Shown here piece after piece: positions 11,501-22,105 of a DNA stretch of 64,000 nucleotides. The notes below the pieces were generated by a model. It saw only the letters and a program-made list of their open reading frames with translations, was not told the DNA's origin and made no database searches. Position 1 is the stretch's first letter; each line of letters begins with the position of its first letter. This stretch comes from Grammothele lineata (Eukaryota > Basidiomycota > Agaricomycetes > Polyporales > Polyporaceae): assembly GCA_002150815.3 (NCBI GenBank), contig NDFF03000323.1, positions 114,205 through 178,204 on the forward strand, written 5' to 3'. The translations under genes were made by a program, and so were the position numbers.

Positions 11501-12946
11501 GTCGTGGGTCCATGAATATACGCCTCCTCTTCACCGTGTCGCGATCACAATCGTGGCTTAGGAGCACTGGATGGCATTGAACGAGCCTTCGGATATCGAC
11601 ACGCATCAGTCGCCCCGGTGCACATTCTGCGTTCATGTCGACTCGTGAAGACGACAGTACTGACGCGCGGGTAGCGACAGTACGCACGAAACACCTATAT
11701 TACGATAACCTGGCAAACTTGAAGCTGGAGCTCTTGCCGGTCGCCGCCATTGTCGTCTCTCGAGAGCTGCGGACGCGTTGCGCTTCTCTCAGCTTGGAGG
11801 TCCGCAGAGCCCTCTGTACACTGGGTGTAACTACTTCAGAGTTAGCACATGGATGGGCGTTCGAGTTGTATATACGACAGTGCTCACCTGGGTTCGAACT
11901 CGTTCGCCAGCAAAAATGCTGGACTGGTTGTCTTCCGTTGTGTCAGCGCGCAAAAAATCCTGCTTTCTTTGCCCGCACAGCTGTACTCACTACTACTTGC
12001 TAAAGCTAGTGAATCGCATCTCGATTTTCAAGTTGCAGCGTCCCACACGAAAGTCAGCAGAGCTGAGTCGAAGGGAAGCGATAACAAAATGGCGCTGGGG
12101 GGGGGGGTTGTCTGTACAGACACCCACAGCGTTGCTCGAGCAATGCACACCTTACCAACTAGGAGTTATCGTTGTTGAATGAGAAGCACACTGGAGTTGG
12201 TGGACGCACTGGTGAACCAAAGGCAAGGGCTTAATTTGGAGTTATCGCACGAAATCAACAACGCCAACGGTCCAGCGTGACGGCGAGAGCTCACGTGATA
12301 ATCACGTGTACACGTCGAATCTGCGTTGGGCCAATCTTAGCGGATTTGCGGTCTCCGCTTGCGTTCCTCCGTATCCGCACCCGCCGCCTTCCCGCCTCCA
12401 CTGGGCTCCCGATGTCTGTGAAATTGGCTCTCCTGTGCGTTGCGAGCTGCCTCCTGGGCTGGAATCAATACGAATTACGAGGAGGATAAAGGGCCAGACA
12501 CGCTCGCACCTAGGCCAGTCTGTGTGCAGCCTCGACCGGTCCACGTCGGGCGTTGGTCCGGAGGCAGCGTTCAGGAACGAATCAGGCCATCGGCTGCGCT
12601 GCTGGAATATCAGGGAATATCCTGGACGTCAGGCTAGTCGTGTGGATTGACGGCATTGCAGGCTCCGAGTACCCCAGACCTAGAGCGATCGAGATGGAAT
12701 GGCGGGCGGAACGGGTCGTCCAATGCCCGCATTTTCTGATTGCCTCCCCTGTGCCCGACGCGGGAGGGCTGAAGAGGACGGCTCGCGGTCAAGCCTCGGT
12801 GCTTCGACTTCTCTTCCCATGCTCACGCTCTACACTGCCATGCCATACGCTCCCACCCTTCGCACGTTCTCGAATGCCCAGCTCTCTGTCCGTCGCGGCG
12901 CACAACTCCTAAGCGCCGCGTCACGTTCTGCCCCTCTCCTCTACGC
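8592..12946. other. 4.4-kb stretch with no supported gene
   Basis: No conserved domain recognised on either strand. The longest minus-strand frames (10271-10897 and 10898-11281) adjoin each other but lack a shared reading frame, ATG start or recognisable motif; they could be an eroded gene. A run of 11 G lies at about 12097-12107. The last 100 bp become pyrimidine-rich and form the promoter of the alcohol dehydrogenase. Confidence 0.45.
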
Positions 12947-12953
12947 TATAAAA
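12947..12953 (+). promoter_or_regulatory. TATA box of the alcohol dehydrogenase gene
   Basis: TATAAAA, 57 bp before the ADH start codon and followed by a CT-rich leader. Spacing and sequence suit a strong fungal promoter. Confidence 0.7.
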
Positions 12954-13009
12954 CCCCTCCCCCTAAGCCATGCCTCCCCATCATTCGCCTCACTACACCC
13001 TACTCCACC

Positions 13010-14389
13010 ATGTCTCCTCAGTTCACCATCCCCAAGACCCAGAAGGCCGCCATCGTTGAGACGACCGGCGCGCCCCTCAAGATTGTCGACAACCACCCCG
13101 TCAAGCAGCCCGAGGAGCTCGCCCCCGGCGAGTGTCTCGTTGAGCTTGATTGCTCGGGTGTCTGCCATACCGACCTCCACGCCAAGAATGGCGACTGGCC
13201 CCTTCCCGCGAAGCTGCCCCTCATCGGCGGTCACGAGGTATGACATAGTCCTCGACTCACCGCCTTGTCATGGCACTGACAATCCGTGCGTAGGGTGTTG
13301 GTCGTATCGTCGCTATCGGCGCGCACACTCAGGGTTCACCGGTCAAGGTCGGTGATCGCGTCGGTATCAAATGGCTCGCGTACTCGTGCCTCGACTGCGA
13401 GCCCTGCCGTAAGGGTCTCGAGCAGAGTACGTCCTTTCGCGATCCTATCTACATTTGTTTTATATTGAGCTTAATGTCTCTCCACACACAGGCTGCTACA
13501 ACGCGAAGCTTAGCGGCTTCACCGTCGATGGCACATTCTCGCAATACGTTGTCTCTTGGGTGACGCACGTCACTCCCATCCCTGAAGGCCTCGACAGCGC
13601 AGAAGCCGCGTCGATCTTGTGCGCGGTGAGTACTAGATGACGTCCTGTCTGCTTCTACAGGTCGCTGATCTTCTGTCTTTTCAGGGTATTACCGTATACC
13701 GTGCGATCAAGTACTCGAATGCGAAGATCGGCGATTGGATCGTCCTCCCCGGTGCGGGTGGAGGTCTCGGACATCTCGCTGTCCAGTACGCCGTCGCGAT
13801 GGGTCTCCGTGTCGTCGCTGTTGGTACGTCTCGTACTTTTTAACATCGTCCTTTCCATCATCTCATACGCGTTCTCGCCTTCAGACACTGGTGCCGAGAA
13901 GAAGGAGCTCGTCATGAAGCTCGGCGCTGAGAAGTGGGTCGACTTTAAGGAGACTAAGGACCTCGTCGGCGATATTCGCGCCGCAACGGGCGGCCTCGGT
14001 GGCCACGCCGCGGTCGTCACCGCTGCGACGGGTGTCGCGTACGCGCAGGCGGTCGACTACCTCCGCAACGGCGGCACGCTCATGGTCGTCGGCCTTCCCG
14101 CGAGCGCGAAGCTCAGCGCGGATATCTTCTTCACCGTCGTCAAGAGCATCAGCATCCTTGGCTCATACGTCGGCAACCGTCAGGACGCGCGCGAGGCCCT
14201 TGAGATCGCGGCGGCTGGCAAGGTCAAGTGCTACTATGCACTCAAGCCCTTGACGGCGCTCGCTGAGTACGCGCCATCTAATCTACTTCCTCTCTCGCGA
14301 CGGGTTTGCTCATGCTTCACTCTAGGACGTACGAGGGCATGGAGAAGGGCGCCGTCGTTGGCCGTGTTGTCCTCAACATGAAGGAGTAA
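13010..14389 (+). CDS. Zinc-dependent alcohol dehydrogenase (NAD-type)
   Basis: Interconverts primary alcohols and aldehydes with NAD(H), probably in the cytosol. Exons: 13010-13237, 13294-13426, 13492-13625, 13685-13823, 13885-14266, 14326-14389; the spliced protein is about 359 residues, normal for the tetrameric yeast-type ADH family. Catalytic zinc ligands lie in [16 protein letters not shown] and GGHEGVGRI. The structural zinc lobe is [15 protein letters not shown], with all four cysteines present. The Rossmann motif [14 protein letters not shown] is followed by an Asp (DTGAEKK) at the end of strand two, which favours NAD over NADP. It ends [10 protein letters not shown], as in fungal ADH1 proteins. 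The strong TATA box and compact introns suggest high expression. It may supply ethanol metabolism or the neighbouring P450/acetyltransferase set; the first is more likely from the family. Confidence 0.95.
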
Positions 14390-15231
14390 ACACCAAAATT
14401 AGATCGACCCTCCAAGACCCTACCCTACACTCACGGACTTCCCACACCAGCTCTACTTTAACCTTGTATCATTACTAGCAACGTCTCCTCGAGGATCACG
14501 AAAATACATGTTGTATAATACGAAGCGAAGAATATACCTTCATACACACCTAGCCAGCTCCCCGACCGCGAGAATGATGTCGAGTGACCGCAAAGTTTAT
14601 TAACGGGGTGTCTTCTGCTACTTTTGGCATGTGATTTTGAGATTCGGCGAGAGGTCTGTGCCTTGAGGATGATACCGCGCGCCTATCGGATTAATTAGGC
14701 TCGGGTGTTTTCGTCCCTTGCCGTAAGTAGCGCCCGTTCCTTCAACGGCTACCGTCACCACCGCCCGAGTCGCTAGATAGATGGCCACCCTTCCACATGG
14801 TGCTGTGAGACCAGGCTCATCGATTGCGTCGCGGCGGCGGCGCTCTCTTTTGGTCACCATCGTGAGTTTTATTTGGGGTACTGCAGCTTCACCGTTGTGA
14901 CCTGACTCCAATGATTTGCGAATCACCAAAGTCAGATTCAATTTGACAAATGGGCACGCGAGCCGGACGACGAAGTATTCGCGACGGAAGAAGAGACATG
15001 TGGATCCACTCGCGCTTCTTCGGGTCCCATGGGACTTTGTTACTCAGGGCAAGCCGCACAAGTCGGACATTTGGGCACCCCAACGGCGCCTGGACGCGCT
15101 CACGCTGTCGTAAAGGCTCCGGTTTTGTATAGCGTTAGAACTGTCACAAGGTGCGTTCTCTAGGCTAGATGCTCTGAGTTGTGCAAAATCATGATAGATG
15201 GTTCAGACTTTGCCGCTCAAAGAGCGTATGT
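14390..15231. other. Intergenic region, ADH to P450
   Basis: Holds the 3' flank of ADH, including AT-rich sequence around 14500-14535 suited to polyadenylation, and the promoter of the next P450. No further gene seen. Confidence 0.5.
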
Positions 15232-15238
15232 TATATAA
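15232..15238 (+). promoter_or_regulatory. TATA box of the plus-strand P450
   Basis: TATATAA about 52 bp before the P450 start codon. The spacing is nearly the same as for tandem P450 copies 1, 2 and 4 downstream. Confidence 0.6.
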
Positions 15239-15289
15239 CGGTAGTGGAGTTGTGTCCTTGCATGCAACCCCAGGAAAGCATACAGCGCC

Positions 15290-17379
15290 ATGTTTCCCTC
15301 TGCAGCCACCCAATGGGCACCGTACGGGCTCCTCGTCGTTATTATCGCCATAGTGTACCTGTGGACCCGCGCCGTCGTAACATCTCAGTCTCGGACGCTT
15401 CCCCTACCCCCAGGACCCCAGCCGCTTCCTTTCATCGGGAATATGCTCGACGTGCCGACCAAGGATCTCGGGCGCGGCTTCCGCAAGATAAGCGATCAGT
15501 ACGGTAAGCCGTTTCTTCTATCCCTCTCCCAAGCGGGTTGACGAGTACTTCTTTGATCAAGGCGACATCGTATACTTGAGCATACTGGGTAAACCGATGA
15601 TCGTGCTCGGTTCGTACGAGGCCGCGGCCGCAATCTTTGACGGACACTCGGCGACGACGTCGGGGAGACAGGGATCGGTCATGGCCGAATTGTAAGTACG
15701 CATATACCCATAAAAAGCCCGTCTGGATCACTGATTTCGTGTGTGCAGGACCGGGTACGCGCCGTGGGAGTTCGCTCTCTTCGACTATGGACCGAAGTGG
15801 CGGAGGTATCGGCGCGCATTTCACCAGTCGTTCCACCGGGGCGCGATCGTGCAGTACCATCCCGTGCTGCTGAAGCAAACACAACGACTACTCCAACAAC
15901 TGCTTGACGACTCTGTGGAGTTCATTGCCCACACGAGACAGTAAGTGATGTTGGACTCGCTGGGCGCGCTATAGGCTAAGATCTCCCTCGTACAGTTTCT
16001 TTGGCGCTGTGATCATGAAGCTTTCCTACGGTCTTGACGTGGCCGATCACAACGATCGCTACATCTCACTGGCCGAGAGGGGAGTGGATATATTCATCAA
16101 GATCATGATCCCGGGACGTTACCTCGTCGAGGCGTTTCCAATTCTCCGCCATGTCCCGAAGTGGTTGCCTGGCGCGCAATTTAGACGTGACGCAGATACG
16201 TGGAAGGGGGAGGTACTGGCTCTGCGTGACCAGCCTTTTCAGGACGTTGTCAATGAAATGGTATGTTCGGCAACTGTTCGTGTACTCTGTTCAAGACTTT
16301 GACTGAACAAATTCAGACCAAATATCTGGACACTGTGCCCTCATCAATGGTATCCCGGATGCTGAATAAAGCAAAGAAGATGGAAGAGATCGCAGCGAAC
16401 GAGCAAAGGGAGACATGCCGAGACGTCGCGGCGATATCTTACCTAAGTAGGTCACTGTACCTTGGGCTTCCAGAAACATGACTGATTGACCTGTCGAACC
16501 AGCTGGCGCGGACACGGTGAGAGATAGTTAGAAAAGCCCCAAGTTGACGTGGCCAACTTATATCCATGAATACGCGCAGACCTTCTCTTCGGTACAAGCA
16601 TTCTTCCTAGCAATGGCCATGTACCCTGAAGTGCAGAAGAAAGCGCAAGCTGAACTCGACGCCGTCGTAGGATCCGATCGGCTGCCGAACTTCGTTGATC
16701 GTCCACATTTGCCATATATTGAGGCCATCGTCAAGGAGTGCCTCAGGTGGCACAACGTCGCAACTCTTGGAGTCCCGCATCTCTCCAGCGAGGACATCGA
16801 GTTCGATGGGTATCTCATCCCGAAAGGCTCTTCCCTTGTTCCAAACGCCTGGTGAGTCTCATTTCTTCTACTACGTATCCAGCATTATTGAGACGCTCGG
16901 CAAGGGCAATGTCGCGCGACCCAACCATGTACCCAGAACCGGAAGAGTTCAAACCAGAGCGATTCTTATGTGACGGAAAGCCGAACCCCGATGTGCGTGA
17001 TCCACACAAGTACTTCTTCGGTTTCGGACGCAGGTACGCCAAGTTCACCCTATACTTCGGGGGCTAACGATTGAATGTCTAATATTGTGATGAGCGCAGA
17101 ATTTGCGCAGGCCGGCACCTTGCGGATGCATCTCTCTTCATCATTGTTGCCTCGGTGCTGCATACGTATAATATCGAGCCTCCTTTGGACGAGAACGGAA
17201 GGCCTATCCAGTTGGCAGCTAAGATGAACATGGACTTGTTTCTCTCGTGAGCACCTACGTCTTTGTTGTTTCGTCAGAGGATTGTAGTTGATATGTCGCG
17301 CAGGTATCCCGAACCGTTTCAGTGCAGGATCATACCGCGTTTCGCTGGAGCGGTAGACTTGATCCGTGCTGGGATGTAA
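15290..17379 (+). CDS. Cytochrome P450 monooxygenase (plus-strand relative of the tandem array)
   Basis: A 522-residue microsomal monooxygenase. Exons: 15290-15503, 15562-15691, 15749-15940, 15996-16260, 16317-16446, 16503-16516, 16580-16851, 16905-17033, 17100-17246, 17304-17379. An N-terminal membrane anchor (about residues 10-27) is followed by the proline hinge LPLPPGPQPLPFIGN. The C-helix has WRRYRRAF, the I-helix TGADTTFS, the K-helix ECLRW (ExxR), the PERF region FKPERF, and the heme loop FGFGRRICAGRHLAD with its cysteine ligand. The I-helix threonine motif is encoded by a 14-nt microexon. The style resembles the OrdA-like/CYP5150-type P450s of Agaricomycetes (from memory, not searched). 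Substrate unknown. It lies between an ADH and an acetyltransferase on the same strand, which fits a tailoring role. Confidence 0.93.
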
Positions 17380-17821
17380 GAGAACAACAGGCTAGAAGAG
17401 TTCGACGATTGACTTCATAGTAAGCGAGCACCCGCGACCAGTCGTTCCTCATACTAAATATTCTGTACCTCTCGACGCAGACTGCCATGATGTGCCCAAA
17501 GGGTCTATAGAAACTCTCTCTTAATGCTCTGATGAAGTATTCGGTACCGCTGCTAGGATCGTGACACGGTTTCAAGACACCGCGCAACGACCGTTTCTCA
17601 CGGCCAGACAGTATGACTCGGCAATGGTACTCTGAACCGAACGACTGCGTCGTTGAATTGAGTTCAAGATCCGGATGTACACTATCATTCTCACCGCCTC
17701 AAACGCTTCCTCGGAGAAAGCCGGGTCGTAGAGCCGACATCCGCAGCGACGCGTCACCGGTTCGCTGTGCTTCGAACGTTTAAATGTTTCGCAATGACTG
17801 TAGGGACCGGTACCTATCTCC
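17380..17821. other. Intergenic region, P450 to acetyltransferase
   Basis: No gene recognised. It may contain an untranslated or small first exon of the acetyltransferase, whose 5' end is not settled. Confidence 0.4.
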
Positions 17822-19469
17822 ATGAAGTACCTTCTGCGATTGCGACATCTAGGCGTGTCGTCCCGCCGGATACATTCTTCGCGCAATGTTCGACCAAAAC
17901 ACTTTGTGTCTCATCCTTCTCTTTTCCACATCACCACCCAGCCTCGTACCACAGAATTAGAGCCTAGTCAGGAACCTATCGCGAAGTTGAGGGACGCGGG
18001 CAAGTCATCCTTCGTTTATCAATGGAAAGTTGTCTCATACGTCGCTCTGATCAGGTTACTCCGAGTGGATATCGTATAGCCGCACGAAACTGGGGGCCGA
18101 CTCATGTGTCATAGTCGCGGCAAAGCACATTCACAGGGAGCACGAAGAGGTTCGCCTAGACAAGGCGACACTCTTTGCTGCGCTTGGAGATATTGTGCGG
18201 TGCAATGTTGCCCTGGCCGCTCGCCTGCAGCGCCCATCCGATCCACGAAAACCGCCCGCGTGGGTTCGTCTCCAAACAGTGGAGCTAGACCGGGTCGTCG
18301 AGTTTCTCGATGGCGAGACGAGCACTTTGCAATCGGTTTTCGAGACCCAGCTCACTCGCCCTTTCGATCTCGACTCGGACCTCCCTCTATGGAGACTCGC
18401 CGTTCTTAGCGACAGTACGGTTGTCTTCGCGTACGACCACGCGGTTGGGGATGGCAAGAGTGGTGTCGCATTTCACCGCCTCCTATCTTCAGCTCTATCT
18501 AAGCGCGACCCGTCGCTGGCTCCTGCGAATGTCGAGACTGTCGTGGAGCCCTCCACTACTTCCATGCTCGTCCCCCCGACTGAGGCGTTCATTAAGCCAC
18601 CCCTCCGGCTTTTCCCCATTGCTCGCGAACTTCTCAAAGTAGTGAACCCTTTCGTATGGCATCGTTACGCCGCCTCCTGGGGCGGCAGTCCCATTCCACG
18701 ATCTTTCGAGCTCGACATGCGCGTGCGCATCCTCCCCCACCTTGCCGCACCAGAGACCGCCCACCTTCTCAGGCTCGCGCGCGCGCACGGCGTGACGCTC
18801 ACTGCAGTGCTTCACACGTTCGCGCTCCTCGCGCTCTCTCGCACGCTGGGACAGCGACGTTCCCTCGGGGAATACCGCTACGCACATACCTGCATCCCCG
18901 TTGCACTCCGGCAGCATACTGGGGCCACCGCAGACGACATCTGCAACCACTGGACGGTCTGTCAGTCGGAAGACGCGATCTACCCTGGCACCCACGCAGC
19001 GACTGTGCTCGAGTCCGGAGCAGAGGCATTCCCGTGGGCGGACGCTGCGCGCTTTGCGAGGCACCTGCAGCAGGAGATCCCGAAGGCTACTACCAATGGT
19101 GTCGGCGTGCTGCGGCTCATAACGTCCGGCGCGCGGCACGAGGGAGTCATCCAGGGTTTGCTGGGGAAGAAGCGGGCATTGGCCATGCACCTCTCAAACG
19201 TCGGCGCGTTCCCCGAAGAGAACAAGTCTGCTCACATGTCTGCTCGAGAGGGGGACCCAGCATGGACTATACGAGAGATGCTACTCACGCATGGTGACGG
19301 GACAGTAGGGCCCGCCATTGGGGTAGACGTAGTTGGAACACCTGGCGGAGGCCTAGGGATCACTGTGAGTTGGGGAAAGAGCGCAGTAGAGGATTTATTT
19401 GGGGAGGATTTAGTTCGTTTCTTCGGAGCTGGCTTGAAGCGGTTGACAAAATCCGGTCACTTAGATTGA
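17822..19469 (+). CDS. AATase-type alcohol O-acetyltransferase
   Basis: Predicted to transfer an acyl group, usually acetyl from acetyl-CoA, to an alcohol. The exon 18055-19469 is a long uninterrupted frame. It begins GYSEWISYSRTKLGADS, which matches the N-terminal pattern of this family, and carries the acyltransferase signature HAVGDGKSG (HxxxDG) after VVFAYD. The fold is that of the BAHD/condensation-like superfamily; the C-terminus includes GITVSWGKSAVEDLF. The first exon (17822-17999) ends KLRDAG and joins in phase through a GC-AG intron (18000-18054, donor GCAAGT). The start at 17822 is the only in-frame ATG but gives an unusually long Arg-rich leader, so the true 5' end may differ. Spliced length is about 530 residues. 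Next to a P450 on the same strand, it could acetylate a hydroxylated metabolite (inference). Confidence 0.82.
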
Positions 19470-19550
19470 CACTGTTGTCTAAACGGTAGTTCCTTGCGGT
19501 CGTTGGTACTAAGAAAGTACATGAGAGTAAGCAGTTGTCCGATGCTTCGT

Positions 19551-19622
19551 AGCAACTTGACGCAGTGGAAGCGTGCAGGGCTCATAACCCTGAAGTCCCT
19601 GGATCGAAACCAGGAGTTGCTA
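19551..19622 (+). tRNA. Initiator tRNA-Met (CAT)
   Basis: A complete 72-nt cloverleaf without intron. Acceptor arms AGCAACT/AGTTGCT pair fully, as do the D stem ACGC/GCGT, the anticodon stem CAGGG/CCCTG and the T stem CCTGG/CCAGG. The anticodon loop is CTCATAA. The initiator type is shown by the A1:T72 pair, the run of G:C pairs at the base of the anticodon stem, and a T loop reading ATCGAAA in place of the elongator TTCRA. It begins translation with methionine. The discriminator is A; CCA is added after transcription. Confidence 0.95.
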
Positions 19623-19629
19623 ATTTCCA

Positions 19630-19634
19630 TTTTT
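19630..19634 (+). terminator. RNA polymerase III terminator of the tRNA
   Basis: A run of five T, eight bases after the tRNA end, is the standard polymerase III stop signal. Confidence 0.7.
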
Positions 19635-19987
19635 GACTATTTACCTCGTTTTCACTTTAGCTTCAGCATTGGAATGTTGAAGCGATTGCATGAAAAGCCC
19701 TTCTTTTCTCAAAATCAACTGGATGAAAACATGGTGTCTGTTCGGCTTGTACAGTGCAACCTCAACGCACGAATGTTACTTAACGCCGCGGCACCATGCC
19801 AACATCCATATATATATAAGCCCGGGAGACGAGGACTGAATGGGTCGTGATAGTAAAACGATACATCTGATCTACAAATACATCCATGTAAACTACGCAG
19901 AGCTATGGAGGACTAGATCAGGCCGCGTATGAAGTCGTAGAGAGTTGAAGACGAACCACGGAACAGGATGGCGCAGAACACAGCCTG

Positions 19988-20515
19988 CTAGAACACTTTT
20001 GAGAACTTCGGATCGTGCCAAATCTGCACTACTTGGTCTGAAAGGCCCATGTCTACAATGGAGAACAGAGTGAATAAAGATCCGCACCGTCGTGCCACGC
20101 ACAGTTCCGCACACGAAGGAGAAGGAAAACACGCACTTACCGACATCATCACCCATGTTGACGTAGCCTATCATCTTGAGTGACCGTTCATCCAGCACCG
20201 TGCCAATGACCTCCACATACTGGCATTGCTGCTCGAAATCCTGCGCCAAAGACGTGTGAGAAAGGCAATCAGAATTGCGCAGTCTCTGACCACTCACCCG
20301 AAGTACCTTGACCTCCACCTGGCCGCCGTCAGAAGCCTCTACTATGGCCACGTCGCCCCTCAACTGCATACAACGCATTGATCTGGGTGTAACAAAGCAT
20401 AGGGATGTCTAGCACAGCTACTCACGGTGATTATCTTGGACATAAGGCGGACCGTCTGGCCGATGAATTTGGCCATGTAGGCCTTGTTGACGCGCGGAGA
20501 GCGGTGATCCGTCAT
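19988..20515 (-). CDS. RPA3: Replication protein A 14-kDa subunit (RPA3)
   Basis: The smallest subunit of the heterotrimeric single-strand DNA binding protein RPA, needed in the nucleus for replication, recombination and repair. Exons on the minus strand: 20515-20426, 20363-20298, 20240-20141, 20052-19988, giving 106 residues, the family's usual size. The single OB fold is recognised from VNKAYMAKFIGQTVRLMSKI, VAIVEASDGGQVEVKV, QCQYVEVIGTVLDE and the C-terminal helix that mediates trimerisation. The second exon begins at LRGDV, because that acceptor keeps phase and preserves the VEASDGG motif. The promoter carries three MCB-type sites 85-122 bp upstream, which would tie it to S phase. Housekeeping gene; nothing broken. 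Confidence 0.9.
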
Positions 20516-20599
20516 GTTCAGGTCGCTTTGACGTAGCGAGGGAGATGGCAGTATAAGATCAAGGTCTGGGTGTATGGTGAGAGAGACGGTCGGTGCCGG
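20516..20599. other. RPA3 5' leader region
   Basis: Short CT-poor leader between the RPA3 start codon and the MCB sites; no other feature. Confidence 0.4.
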
Positions 20600-20637
20600 A
20601 CGCGTGCCAGGACGCGACGGGTGACAGAAGAACGCGT
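20600..20637. promoter_or_regulatory. Cluster of MCB-type (ACGCGT) sites upstream of RPA3
   Basis: ACGCGT at 20600-20605 and 20632-20637, with ACGCGA at 20612-20617 between them. In yeasts ACGCGT is bound by MBF (Swi6 with an APSES DNA-binding partner) and drives G1/S genes. A function here is inferred from sequence and position. Confidence 0.55.
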
Positions 20638-21082
20638 GACGTCACTGCCGGGCTCACACGTGTCACGGGGCATAATGCCGGTCCGAGTCGTCCGAGTCGT
20701 CCGCCGAGGACACCATGCCGGGCAATTGAAGAGTTCTTGCCGCTGACAATGATTGCGTTGTAGTTCAACGCTCTAAATTTCAAGCCTTTGTTGGCCTCAA
20801 CTTGGGAAATGTGGTTCATCGAAGCAGAGTGTTAATATACATGTTTGGTAGACTTAAACTCCTCAAGCACTTCTTATTCAAGACGCTAGGTAGTACTAAG
20901 TAATCCGCGGAGGGCTATCCCTCTCAAGACGATCGAAATGTTGAGTGCTCCTCGTTTAACACCTGATTAAGTACTTGTCAGCCTACTGAGACATTTAGTG
21001 TATTCGAGATACAACGCATGCTGACTCACAAGGATTCCGGGCCTTCTCTGGTAATTGAAATCCCTTCGTTCTCCAGTTACGC

Positions 21083-21976
21083 CTACGCCGCAATCGAACC
21101 ACCGTAGAAGACTGGAGAAGCGATCAGAAAACTGCTGCTATAGTACAATGGGATCAATACTTGCCATATTTCGCCGTGTACTTAACAGAGATGTCGCCGT
21201 CAGTGCCAAATGTACACTACAACACAGGCGTTAGCGTTCGGGCCCATTTTGGTAGTCGCACACGGCACTCACTGAACTGGGAGGTTGGCCACCGACGGTG
21301 TCAAAGCGGAAGAGCGTGTCGGCAAGATCACCCTCAACTTTGACGACATGGAGCCACGTCACATCCTTGGTGGGATCGTCCGGAGAGGGAATCGAGCCAT
21401 TCACGGATCCGACGACGAATGCGTCCGGGTTGCCGGCGAACCTGGCTGACGTGAAGTCCCACTTCGGACTCAAGCCGGTGCCGGTGACAGGGTTGGTGAC
21501 GAAATAGTGCTGGCCCAGGATACCGGGGAGACGAAGGCTCGCGAGATATGCAATTGAATCTTGAATGGACTGCGTATCTGCGCTCCAGACATCGAAGAGC
21601 ACCTGCTGCGCTATATCGAAGCCGGGAAGGTGCGAGAGGCATGATGCGTCTATGAGTTCGGCGACTGCACCGACCGAGCTATATGGACACGAGGGCGTAA
21701 GAGGGTGGGTCAGGTAGTAAGCGAACGTTGTGCTGGAAGGACTCACGTGAACGTGCCCGTAGACGAACATGTATAGTTCTGGACACCGTACGCAATGGCG
21801 AGGAAGTTGGGGGCCTCTGCTGGCGCGACCAGCGCAGTTTGGTTTGGCGGGAACTGGGGTACGAAGTTGGCGATCGAACAGCCAGTATCACTGCCGCCAG
21901 TAAGCTGGCCCGCTTTGAAGCAGAAGCCCGTGCAAGCGGCGATGGTGGAGACGAGACTTCGAGCAAAGGCGACCAT
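21083..21976 (-). CDS. DUF3455 protein, paralogue 1
   Basis: Probably a secreted or compartment-bound fungal protein of unknown activity, 238 residues. Exons on the minus strand: 21976-21747, 21678-21273, 21216-21165, 21111-21083. The DUF3455 signature is seen in QTALVAPAEAPNFLAIAYGVQNYTC, VAELIDASC, ILGQHYFVTNP, LSPKWDFTS, and FRFDTVGGQPPSS. The N-terminus MVAFARSLVSTIAACTGFCF is hydrophobic and may be a signal peptide. The third intron needs a GC-AG donor (GCAAGT) to read VFYGGSIAA and stop. It shares exon phases with the gene at 32301, including a 52-nt third exon, so they are paralogues. Databases often label such proteins 'malate dehydrogenase', but no Rossmann motif is visible, so I do not use that name. 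Confidence 0.85.
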
Positions 21977-22099
21977 GATGAACGTTCTTGGTAGCGATGG
22001 GCTCAGCTGATCGATCGAGGCAGTTGGGTGCAGCGCAGGGATGCGAGGCTGAAATGTCTGCTGGAGGGCAGTGGGGAATGAACGACAACTCAGTAGACC

Positions 22100-22105
22100 T
22101 TTATA
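22100..22105 (-). promoter_or_regulatory. TATA box of DUF3455 paralogue 1
   Basis: TATAAA on the minus strand, about 125 bp before the start codon at 21976. Confidence 0.45.

Noticed and set aside
21083..21976. Malate dehydrogenase label often given to DUF3455 proteins
   Set aside because: No nucleotide-binding glycine motif or dehydrogenase active-site pattern is visible.
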